Assembly: GCF_008831285.2 (NCBI RefSeq) | Contig: NC_045142.1 | Span: 14,077,354 to 14,141,353, forward strand | Reading direction: 5' to 3' | Length of the DNA stretch: 64,000 bases | From: Nymphaea colorata | Taxonomy: Eukaryota > Streptophyta > Magnoliopsida > Nymphaeales > Nymphaeaceae | Made by a program: the position numbers and the translations under genes | The notes under the pieces: model-generated | Database searches by the model: none | Told to the model about the DNA's origin: nothing | Seen by the model: the letters and a program-made list of their open reading frames with translations, nothing else | Shown: one piece after another, positions 10,162 to 21,710 of the stretch | How positions within the stretch are numbered: position 1 is the first letter of the stretch | Layout of the letters: each line of letters starts with the position of its first letter

Positions 10162-11200
10162 TTGTTAACAAATCTAGCACAGCTCTATGTTACAGTAATT
10201 TCTGAATATTTTCTCCAAGAAGAAAGTCATTCTGCTGGACCAGAAACCCCAGAAGAGGCTTGGTGATTGTTATGAGAGAGATGGGCTCTATCTACTACAT
10301 TAACTTGAACACAAACAAGGCATTTCCAGCTGACAAGAAGAATGAAGAATCACTCCTATGCACTATAGGTTGGGACATTTGTTGATCTAATTCTCAAAAC
10401 TGTGTTTCTTAAGCTCATCTACAATTTTCCAGTATGTGAGACATGCAATTACGCAAAGATGACTGGACCATCATTTCCTGAATCTTAAATAAAAAGCCAA
10501 TATTGCTTCACTTGGTCCAGGCAATGTATGGGGCCCGGCTTCTGCTGTTTACAACTTTATTTTCAGATACTTTCACCTGTTAAAAGATGACAAATGATGG
10601 ATGAGTTGGGTGTTCTTTCTCAAGAAAAATGGATGAAGTCTGTTTTATTAGCAGGCATTGTATGGCCACTAGCAATATCCTATATTAACAAAAGTCACGC
10701 ACTGGGTGAATTTTATCCAATCTTAAGACTGTGAAAGGTTCCAGATTGGGTTGAGAAGGACTTGGTTTCACATGAAAGACCACAAATATTATTAACTGAA
10801 AATTTTTTGGGGTGGCGAACCCTCTGCTAGGTTAAAAGAATCAAAACTTAGCTGGAACAATCTTGACATCAGGGCTGGGGCTTGTTCTCTCTATATGTTT
10901 GAAGTTGAACTCCTGTCCTCAGAAGAGGGGTTGACCTTTTGGTTGTTGTTACCTCATAGCCATCTAGACATCCTTTGTCTTTCTCACTCCTCTTTTTTGC
11001 TTATATTGTCATTTCTTTGCTGTTCTTAATTTGTAATTTGGTGCTTTTTTGTCATCCATTTTATAATTTTTTTTCATTTTATCTGTGAAAATTGGTTCAA
11101 ATCAACCTATTTGAATCGTACCAGTTTGTTATCGGCCCGATATTTGATCAAATTATAATTGGCATGCAGAGTTCTATATTTTATTAAATAATCTTATTCC
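10162..11200. repeat. Repeat M, long copy
   Basis: Long version of the repeat at 3325-3730; the unit B homologue is 47691-48720. More distant copies are at 15800-16260 and at 20700-20756 plus 23977-24060, the last split by the gypsy insertion. The middle part encodes an old copia integrase fragment. Confidence 0.7.
10280..10740 (+). pseudogene. Old copia integrase fragment, degraded
   Basis: Plus-strand relic homologous to the open frame at 47786-48265. Recognisable are SIYYINLNTNKA, the CETCNYAKMTG zinc-binding part and WGPAS/A-like residues. A one-base loss near 10361 removes the LWHYRLG frame that unit B keeps, and TAA and TGA stops follow. It belongs to a different, older copia copy than the minus-strand element next to it. 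Confidence 0.75.
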
Positions 11201-12340
11201 TAGTCCCATGAGTTCTTTTCGGCGATTGCCTGGGCCTCCTATTTTACACCCCTACGCATGTCCAATGATATTGGATCGTGTAGGTCGGTGCAGGGTTGGA
11301 GTATTTTTTTTTATAAAGAAGTGTATATTTTGGAATATTTACTTTTTCATAAACCCTTTTTGTCCTTCTAAAAGTCTTTTTTTTTTACTTAGACATGTTA
11401 TTTTGGTTATTAAGCACCCATATGCATAATTTTTCATGCATAAGACCATATAAGACACTAATTTTAGATCCGGCTTTCCATAATGCCATGCCCATGTGAG
11501 TAGAGTCAAATGTCCTTCAACTGGCATACATAGTGCTTCCAAGCTCCATCCTTGCGCTAGTATAGCACATTGCTCTCGATCCGACCAGGTCGACTGGAAA
11601 CTGAAAGCATGTCATCGTCGTTTAAGAAAAGTCATTCCTGGGATTCAAAGAAAAGTCAGCCGAATTTTTCTCCTTTAACTGGCCCTTGCATCCAATTAAG
11701 ACGAACCGATGCAATTAATTTCTGGTAACTAAAACTTACAAGTACAAATTGTTTTGTGTGGATAAAAACCATCACAGTGCATTTGCATTGACCAGTTGTT
11801 TGAGCACGGTCTTTTGAAAGCAGTTTTTAATTATACAAAATAACAAGATAACCACTCTACTGCAGAAGTAGCTGCCTGAAATGTATGAAGTTATTAACAT
11901 GAACATAACTAAAGTTTGTGCGGCACCAGCCATCATGTAGCTCCCACGGGACTTACCATGACACAAGATGATTCATTTGAATTTGAATGAACCTGCAATT
12001 GTGGGTGACCTTATACAGAATAGGCTCTGTAACTAGGGAAGATCTCTATATTTTAATTTTAATTGGTTATGTCTTAACGCAAAATACAAGGTCGGCCGAA
12101 TGCTATTGGGCCCAGCTATCATTAATTACCAAATAAGAACTTTATTAATTTGTCAGTCATTTGACCCAAATAATGTCAATGTTTAATTGACACCATATTT
12201 TTTTCGTTTAAGATTTAGAAAAAGAATTATAACAATTAATTATCAGATATTTCATGATTTTGTCATCTAGCTACCTCTAGCTTTGATAGTCATAGCACCA
12301 ACTTCATCCACATTTTCTTTTCCCCGGCCCTGCAAATTAA
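11201..12340. repeat. Repeat Z, copy 2, with degenerate MITE-1
   Basis: Co-linear with 48720-49970. The section from about 11640 shares CTTTAACTGGCCCTTGCATCC, GGGAAGATCTCTATA and GTCATTTGACCCAAAT with the other Z copies. The MITE-1 inside (about 11765-11865) has lost its left terminal repeat. No gene seen. Confidence 0.7.
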
Positions 12341-12519
12341 TCATCGTCAAAAACATTTTCATAAAATTAGACCAAACTGATAGATATAAATTTCAAAAAA
12401 ATAACAAAGTATATTATTTTGCAAACATGTACGAAGGTTATTATAATGTACTGCTGAAGTTGAAAAAACAAAATCATTATCAATAGAATATTGATAAAAA
12501 AAACATACAAAGACAAAGA

Positions 12520-13130
12520 AAATAGTGCGTGAGCACCCCGGTCGTCAGGAAGGGGATGTTCAAGTAATATTGACAAAGTTACTCTTTGATGTAGATTCAT
12601 TACTTATTCTTTCTGGGGATGTTCAAGTAATATTGACAAAGTTACTCTTTGATGTAGATTCATTACTTATTCTTTCTACTAAAAGGGATGGCAGCCTAAC
12701 TCCCAGCAGAGTTTGCATCGAAAGTGACAAAGAAAATTGTGGTGGTGTTCTTATGTCCGGTGGTTTGAGAGATCGATTCGATCCTCCTTTGTACATTAAG
12801 TTGTGTTTGATAGTTTGATGTATAGCATTAAAAGGTATGCTTTAAAAGATCCTCAGCTTAAACAAACTAAAGATTTATGTAGCATGGATCTTAAATCCAC
12901 GTATATTAACAATGATAGATTTAAGGTCGGACGGGGGGGAGTCTCGACCTGATCTGGTCCCTGGTGAAACAAATACAACCACAACAATAAAGACAAGCTA
13001 TTGGCAACGCCTTTTGTCGTTGCAAATAAGTTTATTGCCAACTCGCAAAAGACCAATACTCGTCCTTGCCCTTTCCAGTGTTGCCAAAAACGTTTCGCTA
13101 GCCTCAGATCACCTGCCTCCATTTTAGAAG
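12520..13130 (+). pseudogene. Unidentified coding-like fragment, unit A
   Basis: The plus strand is open for 12525-12818 with residues such as GSLTPSRVCIESDKENCGG. The homologue in unit B (50138-50461) runs on into WFERLIQCIERYALKDPQ, but A has an insertion of about 50 bp at 12780-12830 that breaks this. I do not recognise the family. Downstream, 13000-13040 has GCAACGCCTTTTGTCGTTGC, an inverted-repeat-like motif of the sort seen in DNA transposons, so the whole block may be transposon sequence. Confidence 0.35.
12552..12677. repeat. 63-bp perfect tandem duplication
   Basis: Two adjacent 63-bp copies starting GGGGATGTTCAAGTAATATT. Unit B (50165-50227) has a single copy, so this arose in A after the unit duplication. 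It is a multiple of three and keeps the plus-strand frame open, adding 21 residues. Confidence 0.95.
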
Positions 13131-14510
13131 TGCACGACTGGTCATTCCCAGCTTTTATCTAATGACGTGCCCGTGTTGAGAAAACTTGACAAAACAATGT
13201 AAATATGAAAATTTAGGTGGATAACGACAGATTCAGATTAGACATCCCTATCAAGTCTGAATTAAGAATGCATTTATAAAAGAAAGAATCGTTAAAATTT
13301 ACTTGTTTCCACCATTCCTCCCGTTCTACTTCAAACTTCCCAGCCATGGAAAAATGATGCATTTGATGTAATCAAAGCATGGGTTTCCTTCAACAATATT
13401 GGGTGGGCAGTAAGCTTCTTGATTTCAACATCAACTTCTGCTACAAGATCCAAGATCAAAGAATAGATCAGTTTTCAGCACAAAGAAACTAACCAGCCTC
13501 AATCGATAGGACAAGCTTCTACAAGAGGAAGAAACTAATCTAGCATGCACCTTAGAAAGGACAAGCTTCTGTGAATCAATCATGCCCATCGAGTCTAGAT
13601 CTTGATTAATTCTCCGCTCCTTGCTGACATCCACATCTGCAGTGCCTAATAGGACCATAACTAGTTCAGATCTGATGAGATGACTCAGATCTTCTCTAGA
13701 AGAGAAATTAACTCATGATCAACTAAGTCAAAACCAGCTTCATGCCATCAAGGGACAAAATGCAAGTTCCGACTAAAATTGACTTGATACTGATGAAACT
13801 ACAAAGAAAAGGAGGAAATTCGGAAATTCAAACTGTTGCAGTCTTAAGATATTAGAAGCAAAGTAGTTTACAAACCAAATCATGAGAATATATATTGTTA
13901 CATTAAAGAGTGGCAGCTCTTTGCAAATGCACCATGTCTCAAACAGCAACTATGTGTTTCAACAACTATACTTAGTAAGTAGATTACAACTGTGACATGT
14001 AACTTGTTTCCAATAGCTATAGGTGTGCCATCAGTCTTAAGAATTATATTTATAATTTCACCAATACATTCTATTTGTTGAGTGCATTGGCCACCTGTAA
14101 CAACATTCTAGAAATAAAATCAGCATTAACCCAATAGAAGATATACCAAGATAAGATCGAGAGAAAGGATTAAGTAGACCAAGTAAGGTTACTAAAAATA
14201 GCAAGAAGGCAATAGACAGTATAAAGGCTATAAGCCCTAAAGATCTTGGACGCTCCATGAGCAGCAATTAGGGCACGGACATCGGCAAAGAGGAATTCTT
14301 ACATCCATCCCAGTGCTACATAGTAATGAGACTAAATAATCATCTTACCCATGTGTTGCAGGAGGAAGGCCTTGAAGTTCTTCTGTATAAGGTGGCATAT
14401 CAAAAAGTACAAAGTCATAAAATTCTTAACAAATAAGTAGATTGTATTGATTTCCAAATAAATATATTCATGCATACAAAGTATGTGGAATGGATCAAAG
14501 AAAGTAGGTC
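13131..14510. other. Intergenic, with weak exon-like pieces on the minus strand
   Basis: Co-linear with 50640-51985. On the minus strand there are exon-like pieces: DMPPYTEELQGLPPATHG followed by a GTAAG donor (about 14350-14420) and LFADVRALIAAHGASKIF (about 14225-14285, with GGS variants in B). They are conserved in both units, but I do not recognise the family. They could be later exons of a gene on the minus strand or captured fragments. Confidence 0.35.
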
Positions 14511-14870
14511 TTACAAAAGCTTTGAATGCTGGGCGATGTGCAGCCATCTCATATAAGCAATTTGCAAACCATATCCAAAACTTATACTAAAAAATTAGTA
14601 CAATTATCATACAAAAATATTGGCCATCATGGAAAAAATGAGAGAGAGAAGAGACCAAATATCAGATTTGAAACCATATTGAATGGCTGAATATAGATCA
14701 TTAGAGAGAGTTATAAGATTACATAGGTTAGCCATAATCTACTGCACCCATTTTCAAAGACCCAGAGGAATTAATCAACAAAAGAATATCCAAAACAAAA
14801 CGAGCAGAAGCTATGGTACAAATGCATGCTTGAAATGTAGAATGCTTTGTAGCTGCACCTACTAAAAACA
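14510..14870 (-). pseudogene. NIMA-related-type protein kinase relic, unit A
   Basis: Minus-strand exon remnants match the activation-segment region of plant NEK-type kinases. YGFKSDIWSL (about 14650-14675) and, after an intron, CLYEMAAHRPAFKAF ending at a GTAAG donor (14512-14560) follow each other as in NEK genes, with the intron between DIWSL and the YEMAAH exon. Upstream, SSGSLKMG near 14770-14800 may be the remnant of the segment before the DFG motif; the HRDLK and DFG motifs themselves are lost. Only a fragment of the domain is present, so it is a dead copy. Confidence 0.6.
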
Positions 14871-15600
14871 CTGATATTCTCTTTGACTTAGCTATTACTT
14901 ACAAGACACACTATTAGAAAAGTGACTCGTAAAAGATGGTAGAGACATTATGGAGGATGACCACCATTGCATATGCAAGACAGCTTGTGTATAAAAATAT
15001 AAATAAACATGCATTAAAAGATAGATATAAATACGTAGATAAATAGCTATATGTAATACATAAACAAATAGAGAACTAATGTAAATGTGTACGACATTAT
15101 CACTTCAAATAATATGTCACCTTTGAGTCTTTGATAACTCTGAAGAAACCAAATGTAAATTAGGACTCGTGTGTAAAAAAGTGTAGCAAATACCCCAACT
15201 ACCTTATATGTATCCGCACTGCCCTTTCAAGATAATCTAAGATGCCCTCTATTGTTCCTTGCAACACCACCTTTGAAGTCAAATAAAATAAACATCAACC
15301 TCGTATTTGAAAAGAATTAACATGGCATTATTATAAGACTTGTCAGTTTCACACAGAAAAAACCTCAAAACGATCAAATGTGGTCAGACTAAGAGAAAAG
15401 ATAATGAAAGATATACAAAACGTGTCATTTCTAAAATTCTAACTTTTAGATCCACAAGGGGGGGAGGGAAAGAGTTGAACGTGCAATAACCAGAAACACA
15501 CAATTATGACCAAATAAAACCCTTACTTATAGGTGACAAAAGTCTAGAACTTTTGTTCCTATGATAAACAATTCATTTCTACGTGTTGGACTTTTTTCAT
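14871..15600. other. Intergenic, no gene seen
   Basis: AT-rich sequence co-linear with 52341-52930 and 53650-53790. Unit B carries about 700 bp of extra sequence (52938-53648) that is absent here at about 15450. No frame, RNA gene or clear element is visible. Confidence 0.7.
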
Positions 15601-15609
15601 GGCTGGACC

Positions 15610-15651
15610 TTAGCCCTGTGTACATTCAGTTGGTGCAAAAAAAGCAGTCTG
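15610..15651 (-). pseudogene. Aspartic protease 3' stub at a deletion scar
   Basis: The last dozen or so codons of the protease at 53795-55122, ending APTECTQG then TAA (stop at 15612-15610). The match to unit B ends at CAGTCTG (15651) and resumes at B position 55966. The gene body and its promoter are gone. The deleted segment equals 53838-55965, and TCTG is present at both B breakpoints, which suggests deletion at a 4-bp microhomology. Confidence 0.9.
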
Positions 15652-16400
15652 ATTATTCAATGTTACTCTACTCGTTCATAAGGACTATTTGATTCATTAT
15701 ATTGAATGGACGAGAGAAAACTAAAGAAAAAAGTAATGGGTTTTTTGTCATCTAGTATTAGTTTATACTTTTTTTTTCTTCATCTTTCTCTCAACCGTTA
15801 AGTGGGTGAATCTGAATATGGCCAGTAATTGGCTGGCGTTACATGGCTACTAACAATATTTTATGTTATCAAAGTCTTGCATTGAGTGATGTTTAACCAC
15901 TCTCAAGACTGTAAAAGGTTTCATGTTTGAGTTGAAGTTGGACTTGCATTTCATTCTTAAACCAAAATTCCAAACCATCAAACACCCCCTAAAAGAGCGG
16001 TCGACCGTTTGTTTGTTCGTGGCCATTCTCTCGGCCAGGCTATCTATAATAGCGTGTAATCATCTTTTGACATCATTCTCCTTCTCTTTTTTGCTTCTAT
16101 ATATTATTGTTTGTGTGCTGTTATTCATAATTTGGGGATTTCTTTTCATCTATTTTATAATATATTTTTTTCATTTTGTCTGTGAAAATTGGTTTGAATC
16201 AACGTATTTGAATCGTACCAGGTTGTTCGCCTGAATGATGAAATAACAATTGGCAAAGTTTAATATTTTACAAATAAACTTGTGCCGACCCCTTTCCTAA
16301 AAAATAACATAACGTATGTAGGACTCTAATTTTAGATGAGCAGGAGGTCACCCCACAATCTTAGTGAAAGCCAGAAGCTCCCTCTTTCCCCTTACCCTCA
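15652..16400. repeat. Repeat M, diverged copy 3
   Basis: Resembles 10640-11160: TACTAACAATATTTTATGTTATC, AGACTGTAAAAGGTTTCATG and CTGTGAAAATTGGTTTGAATC match its parts in order. Co-linear with 55966-56400, which has lost the 16075-16405 part. No coding capacity remains. Confidence 0.6.
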
Positions 16401-17100
16401 AGCCCACGGCTGCATCGATGCCTGTGAGTGGGGCCAAATATCCATCAACTAGTATAGTGCTTCCACTCCAGTTGCAGTATAGAAATGTAGCACCAAATCA
16501 CTCGCGCTCGGTTAGACTTCTGCTAGCATCCCCTTTCCGTCTACCTACTTAGGGTTGTTCTTATTTTGAAAATTTTATGAGTGTCCCTGCTGTCAAACGA
16601 CTCTTTAACAATATTGGAGTGACATTGCGGATATTGTAAGCAATTTCCCTTACTAGTCATTGATACTAGTTTTTAAAACTTTTTATATACCTTAAAGTTG
16701 AAAATTAAACTAATACTGCCCATAGCCAGAAATTTTTGGATTTGCCATTACCCCTTTAGGGTTCTATTTTTCTTTAGCTTGTTCTCTCGCTGAAAACCAT
16801 TTTGGTGATTTTTGGACTCTAATTAGTTTGAAGGCATGAAGCATATACTCTCCATCCAACATGCACCAAACTCCATAAGTTAGTGATGAACTCCAAATTT
16901 TGGTGATTGATTATAACCTTGCTTAGATTATCTTGCAATCAAGTTGAGGAGTTATCATGTTCTAACTTTAAAATATATAGTTTTCCAGTACCTAAAACAA
17001 ATTCTTGTATAATAATGTAATTCATATGATCCATCTATTCTAGAAGGTTGACTGGAAAATAGAGGAATGTCATCATACTTTAAACATGTTTAACGATTAA
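16401..17100. repeat. Repeat Y, copy 1
   Basis: Shared with 37530-38860 (longest copy), 24650-25470 and 56400-57290. Landmarks are GAGTGTCCCTGCTG, CCCTTTAGGGTTCTATTTTTCTT, GCTGAAAACCATTTTGGTGATT and GATCCATCTATTC. No gene seen. Confidence 0.7.
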
Positions 17101-17389
17101 AATGGGTGATTAACAATGGATTGGCGAGATCATTTCTGAATATTCAAGGGATTCAAATAAAAGTTGGCCTATTTTTTTCTCTTTGAACTGGCCTTTGTGT
17201 CCAATTAAGACGAACCTCTATGGCTGGATGGTTATTTTTTTGTTTGGTGTTGATAAAAACCGTTGCAAAAGATGCATATGCAATGATCAATTGCTTGACC
17301 ATGGTTTTCAATGATGGAATACAACTTTTATGGCAGTTTTTAACCACACAAAATGACCATCCGAGCATAGAAACAGCTGTGATTTCAAT

Positions 17390-17427
<38 letters not shown>

Positions 17428-17860
17428 TTATATATTCCCTCTAGCATTGCTTTGTTTGATGCTTCTATTGTGCTTTCTATCTGGGAAGATGTCTAACCTG
17501 ACCCTACAAGGAACAGACATTATCTTTGTCTACAGATGACCTTTGCACAATTATTACCCATGCTGAAACAAGTACATTTTTTTAGGATTTACCATCATAG
17601 AAACTGATTCTGTTGAATTTGAATGAACCTGCAATTGTGGGACACCTGATACAGAATAGGTTCTAGGGAAATGGAGCTAAGGCTAAGGTTTCGGCCATCT
17701 TGTTGAGCGATAGTATGAAATACCCCTCTTGCTCACCCGATGCTAGGGAAGATCTCTATAGAGTGTTCTTATTTTTTTAATTGGTTCAGTCTTAACACAA
17801 AAAATAAGGTCGACTGAATGTTAGTCGGGTCTGGCTCATGGCGATCATTTACCGACAATT
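17101..17860. repeat. Repeat Z, copy 3
   Basis: Closest to 57290-58050. Contains a full MITE-1 (17225-17362) and the neighbouring CA/TA microsatellite (17390-17428). No gene seen. Confidence 0.75.
17225..17362. mobile_element. MITE-1 copy
   Basis: Terminal inverted repeats GGATGGTTATTTTTTTGTT and ACACAAAATGACCATCC, about 138 bp, fold-back interior as in the copy at 1082-1217. Confidence 0.6.
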
Positions 17861-19440
17861 GAGCCTCCATGGCCTTTATGATTGCAGCTGGCCCCTACAC
17901 ATGGCTCCGGGTTTCGGACGTTGGTCAGCTTTGACTCGTGGTTGATGTTGAAAGAACAAGCTGACCTTGGCAAGATGTGATGAAGCACAAAGTCAAGCAG
18001 GTGCCAACCTTGACTTCCATGTAAATGAGTGAACCCATTAAGAGAAAGTTTTATCTGCAATATTTCGCGCTTGCTGGTCTACATATCAGACCTATGGGCA
18101 GCCAGCAGCAATCCCACTTAACTGCTTTATTCAATCATCTTCGGCATAGGGGTTAGGAGCCCAGACAGAAGATCAAAATTCTAGATAAAGGACACTAGGT
18201 ATAAATTTTTCAACTTTTAAAGAATGAGAAAATTTGTTCAAAAATATTAATATAAAAATAAAATGCTTTTAAAGTTTATGTAATTACCAATACTTAACAA
18301 TAGAAAGTTATGTGTCCATCAAAGGAGAGAAGAATATTTTGGTAATTTATTAAAAATATTCTCGTTAGTCTTTTTACTTTTTTCTATTTTCAATTTTGTC
18401 TTTATAATTTTTTTAATGTGAATTAAAGTTATTTTAATCATTAACCATATTGACGTACAAAAAAAATTATGCATCAGTATAGCGACACTTAACCTATACC
18501 TGCCTCTACTCCTGCTAGCTGCTCTCAACAGGTGTTATGGGACTTATGGTCACCTTTTAAAGGCGGTACTGATTTTTATGAGTCGCCTCCATCAGATGGG
18601 TAGAACCCTTGTGGCCTCCTTCCCAAAAAAACTACTTTAAAGAGGCCCACACACTAGTCCACATTTTTGAAAAATATGTTTGGTTGGCAAAAATTCATCA
18701 TCCAAATGCTTTGGATGATGGCTAGAATGGAAAGGGAAAGGAGAAAAGTGAGGAAAGGATGGACAAAGAAAGAAAAAACATTTCGTTTCTAGGTCTTGCT
18801 TTTGTTTACAATTTCAAAAGGCGGACCAAAAAGCCATTGGATTTTCTTTACCATAGACCTTCCCTTAAAAGGAGAAGGAAGCCTGGAATAACAACATATC
18901 TATTGAATCTGGACATGGTAGTACTCATTTTGGAAATATCTGGTGCCAAAGTCACTCAATGGGTAAGTCATGAATCCTTAACCTAAATCCATTTTACCAA
19001 AAGTTTCTACCATATCAATTTACCCTTTTGTACAACCCAATAATTTCAAAAAATGAGCCATCTATGAGGCCAATTGTATTTTTGTGTCTTTTTTCTTTGG
19101 GCTTAACAGGTTGGTGCATTGTTTAATCCATGTTTCATTTCCTATAAAACTACTTATTTCCTATAAAATTACTTGGGGGCACCCGTAAGCTCATCTCTCT
19201 CTCCCACTCGCCAGTGCGGACTACTATTTAAAATTCTCTTCCTCTGTTCCTCTCTCTCTCTATCTCTATACATGCAAGAGAACTCAAATGGCATGGAGCT
19301 GTTTCTTTGTTTCTTTCTTCCACCACATTTTCACTTTCGGTGGTAGACAAGTCAAAAAAGAGAGGAACCACCCTGTTGAATAGGAACCATTAGTTTACAT
19401 GATATGACAGTTCTATCATCGTTGATATTACAGTTCCAGA
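17861..19440. other. Shared non-coding block up to the 13-kb indel
   Basis: Positions 17861-18963 are co-linear with 58050-59164. An open frame at 18759-18986 recurs at 58960-59235 (MDKERKNISFLGLAFVYNF start), but it matches nothing I know and is cut at the indel. From 18964 on, the sequence has no partner in unit B. Positions 19180-19400 include CT-rich tracts and a segment similar to 2270-2390. Confidence 0.6.
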
Positions 19441-19893
19441 CTTGGTGGCAGAGACGCAGACGTGGAGGTGGAATAAAAAGGCTTGAATCAAAATACTTAT
19501 GTGAAGTTGGAAGATTGTGTTCCCATGGCAATATGGTGGCTATGGAAGAACATGAATTATGAATACCATGACAACAAGAAAAATCGAAATCTGTTACATC
19601 AGAGGCAATTGACTGTCTTTTTATTATGATTCAACAAGTGCTAAATATGACTCTTCAAGCAGAAGAATGAGTTTCCACAACTTTTGGTCCTTTTTTATGT
19701 AGGAAGTCCCTCAGAAATATCATCTACTTCAAAACAGATCAGCATCACCACAAAAGCATATAGAAGACTGATATGCTAATGAAACCACATCTGAAAGATG
19801 CCTTGGTTTGATCGACCAACTTCCCTTCCCTATTTTAATGCTATTCACAGTACCTACACCGCGGTCCTTATACAAGAGATAGCAATGTCATTG

Positions 19894-19929
<36 letters not shown>

Positions 19930-20751
19930 CCGCACTACTTCTGTCACAAAGAAAAACCAACAGATCTCTTATATTTGTGTTAAAAAGTGTTTTGAACGAA
20001 ATGTGAATCTCCTAATTTGTTCATTATAAACACTAATTTAATCTAAATAATGTTCAAGTTCAAATTACTTTTATAAAAAGAAGTGTTTTTTTCTACTATT
20101 AAAATTTTAATGTTATAAGAGCCATTTCTTTTTAATTATTATGGTATATTAATAAAATAAATAATAACTAACTTAATGTATGTTTATCAACAAATATATT
20201 TGAAGATACTGCTAAATTACGAAAAAAAAAATTAATAGGCCTGGCTTCATTCCCTTACCTAAGTGGTATGTTTTTTTATGATCTTATATGTATAAATATA
20301 TATATTCACAGGCACACACAGGAGAGAGAGAGAGAGAGAGAGCTTGTATTAAATGAAACTAAAGAGTAATGGAAAAACAAAAGGAAATAGAGAACAAGCA
20401 GTATAGAAGAAGTGAGGAACCAATCCGACAGCCAGAAAGCCTTCACGATAGCTAAAAATCTCCCTTCAGAAGGTTTGCAATAAATGGTGGAAATTAAAAC
20501 GTGCATTAGCAAAGAAGACTTCATTGGGAATGATCCAAATCTTTCACCAGAAGATACATAACCATAACCATGTATGAAAGAAATGTCATCACTTAGACTT
20601 GCAAAGGGCCGGCGATCCAAGTAAAAGATCACTAAAACACAAATACAAATGGCAAATGGATCTACAACTTCAGTAAAAGGAATCAGACATTTGCCTCTGT
20701 TAACAAATCTAGCACAGCTCTATATTTGCTCAAATTATAATTGCCTTGGCA
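19441..20751. repeat. Diverged copy of 2450-3340 and 40440-41380
   Basis: Landmarks in order are a TA/CA microsatellite (19904-19930), AAAAACCAACAGATCTCTTATATTTG, AATTATTATGGTATATTAATAAAATAAA, a GA run (20321-20342) and AATCTAGCACAGCTC. The copy ends at the gypsy insertion. GGCCTGGCTTCATTCCC near 20242 resembles miR166 by chance only. Confidence 0.65.
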
Positions 20752-20756
20752 TGCAG

Positions 20757-21168
20757 TGTCACGGGCCGACTTCTTCGGACCGCGCGGCGTGGCAAACTCT
20801 CGCCAGTAAGCCGCAAGCCTTCGCTTCGTTCAAGTGGGCGCAGATTACTTGAACGCTTCTTCGAAAACAAAGACACAAAATACACAAGAGTCTGGAAAGA
20901 AAACTCGCAATATATTCACTTTAACAAGATGAGTACATCACGAGGGAAGCAAGTAAGCTTTTAACTTTACTTACATAGGATGGCCGAAGCCGCTTATAGA
21001 ATTCCCATGGCGACCATCCAAAACAAGGAATCCCAATATTACACTTGGGGCGTTTTGGGAGGGTACTCCGACACAAGTGAACACTAAGCTTACACCATGA
21101 CTCAACATAAGCAAAGAAAGTACATTTGCAAAGCAAAGGACTGTACATACTTTAGACGCAGGGGAACA
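20757..21168 (-). repeat. Gypsy 3' LTR
   Basis: About 412 bp, the downstream LTR in element orientation. Immediately inside it, the minus strand reads GAAGGGGGGAGCC (21169-21181), the polypurine tract that primes plus-strand synthesis. Confidence 0.9.
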
Positions 21169-21179
21169 GGCTCCCCCCT

Positions 21180-21357
21180 TCAAAACAAGGTCGTCCTCTG
21201 CGCTAGCAGCTTCATGGTAGACCCTAACATCTTCTGGATGACTTCGCTTCAAACGGAAGCCATACTCCATTGTTGGCTGGTCTTCGTCTACCCACCTGAC
21301 CAAGTATCGCTTCGGTTCGCCACGGTAGTTGATTTTGTGCCGAAGGATCTGGTCCAA
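21180..21357 (-). pseudogene. Gypsy chromodomain-like tail
   Basis: Minus-strand residues ILRHKINYRGEPKRYLVRWV resemble a chromodomain (a structured beta strand with YLVKW core), a module that directs integration of chromoviruses to particular chromatin. Aromatic-cage positions are only partly kept. It ends before the 3' LTR as expected, but the frame differs from that of the GPY/F segment, so it is broken. Confidence 0.65.
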
Positions 21358-21407
21358 CTGTCAATTGGTGGTCCTCGGGTCGAAGGAGCTCGTTGCAAGA
21401 TTGGTTC

Positions 21408-21710
21408 TCACCATGGCTGGCTTCTCTCCGGGTCTTCAGCATCGGCATAGAAGGGCTGAAGGTTGCGGATGTGGAACACAGGATGCCCCTTGAAGTCTAG
21501 CGGAAGATCTAACTTGTACGCCAGCTTCCCCATCCTCTTGACCACAGTAAATGGCCCTTCATACTTTCTGATCCGTGCTCGGCATCGCCACGAAAGATGC
21601 CTGCCCAGTCTGCGTAAAGCTTCACAAGGACTTGGTTGCCGCTCGAAATTCCATCGACCCTCGTCTTTGATCTGCATGTTTCTTCAATTCTTAGGGGCAT
21701 GGCCCACTTT
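21408..21710 (-). pseudogene. Gypsy integrase C-terminus (GPY/F)
   Basis: KYEGPFTVVKRMGKLAYKLDLP followed by HPVFHIRNLQPFY is the GPF/Y region that follows the integrase core in Ty3/gypsy elements. The core with its DDE residues is absent. The deletion join with the post-protease segment falls near 21690-21715. Confidence 0.85.

Noticed and set aside
18759-18986. Frame MDKERKNISFLGLAF also present at 58960-59235
   Set aside because: Shared only because the block is duplicated; the B copy ends in LINE sequence after the deletion join and no family is recognised.
20242-20260. miR166-like string CCTGGCTTCATTCCC
   Set aside because: It differs from the miRNA at a key base, lies in a dispersed repeat whose other copies read differently, and no complementary arm for a hairpin was seen.
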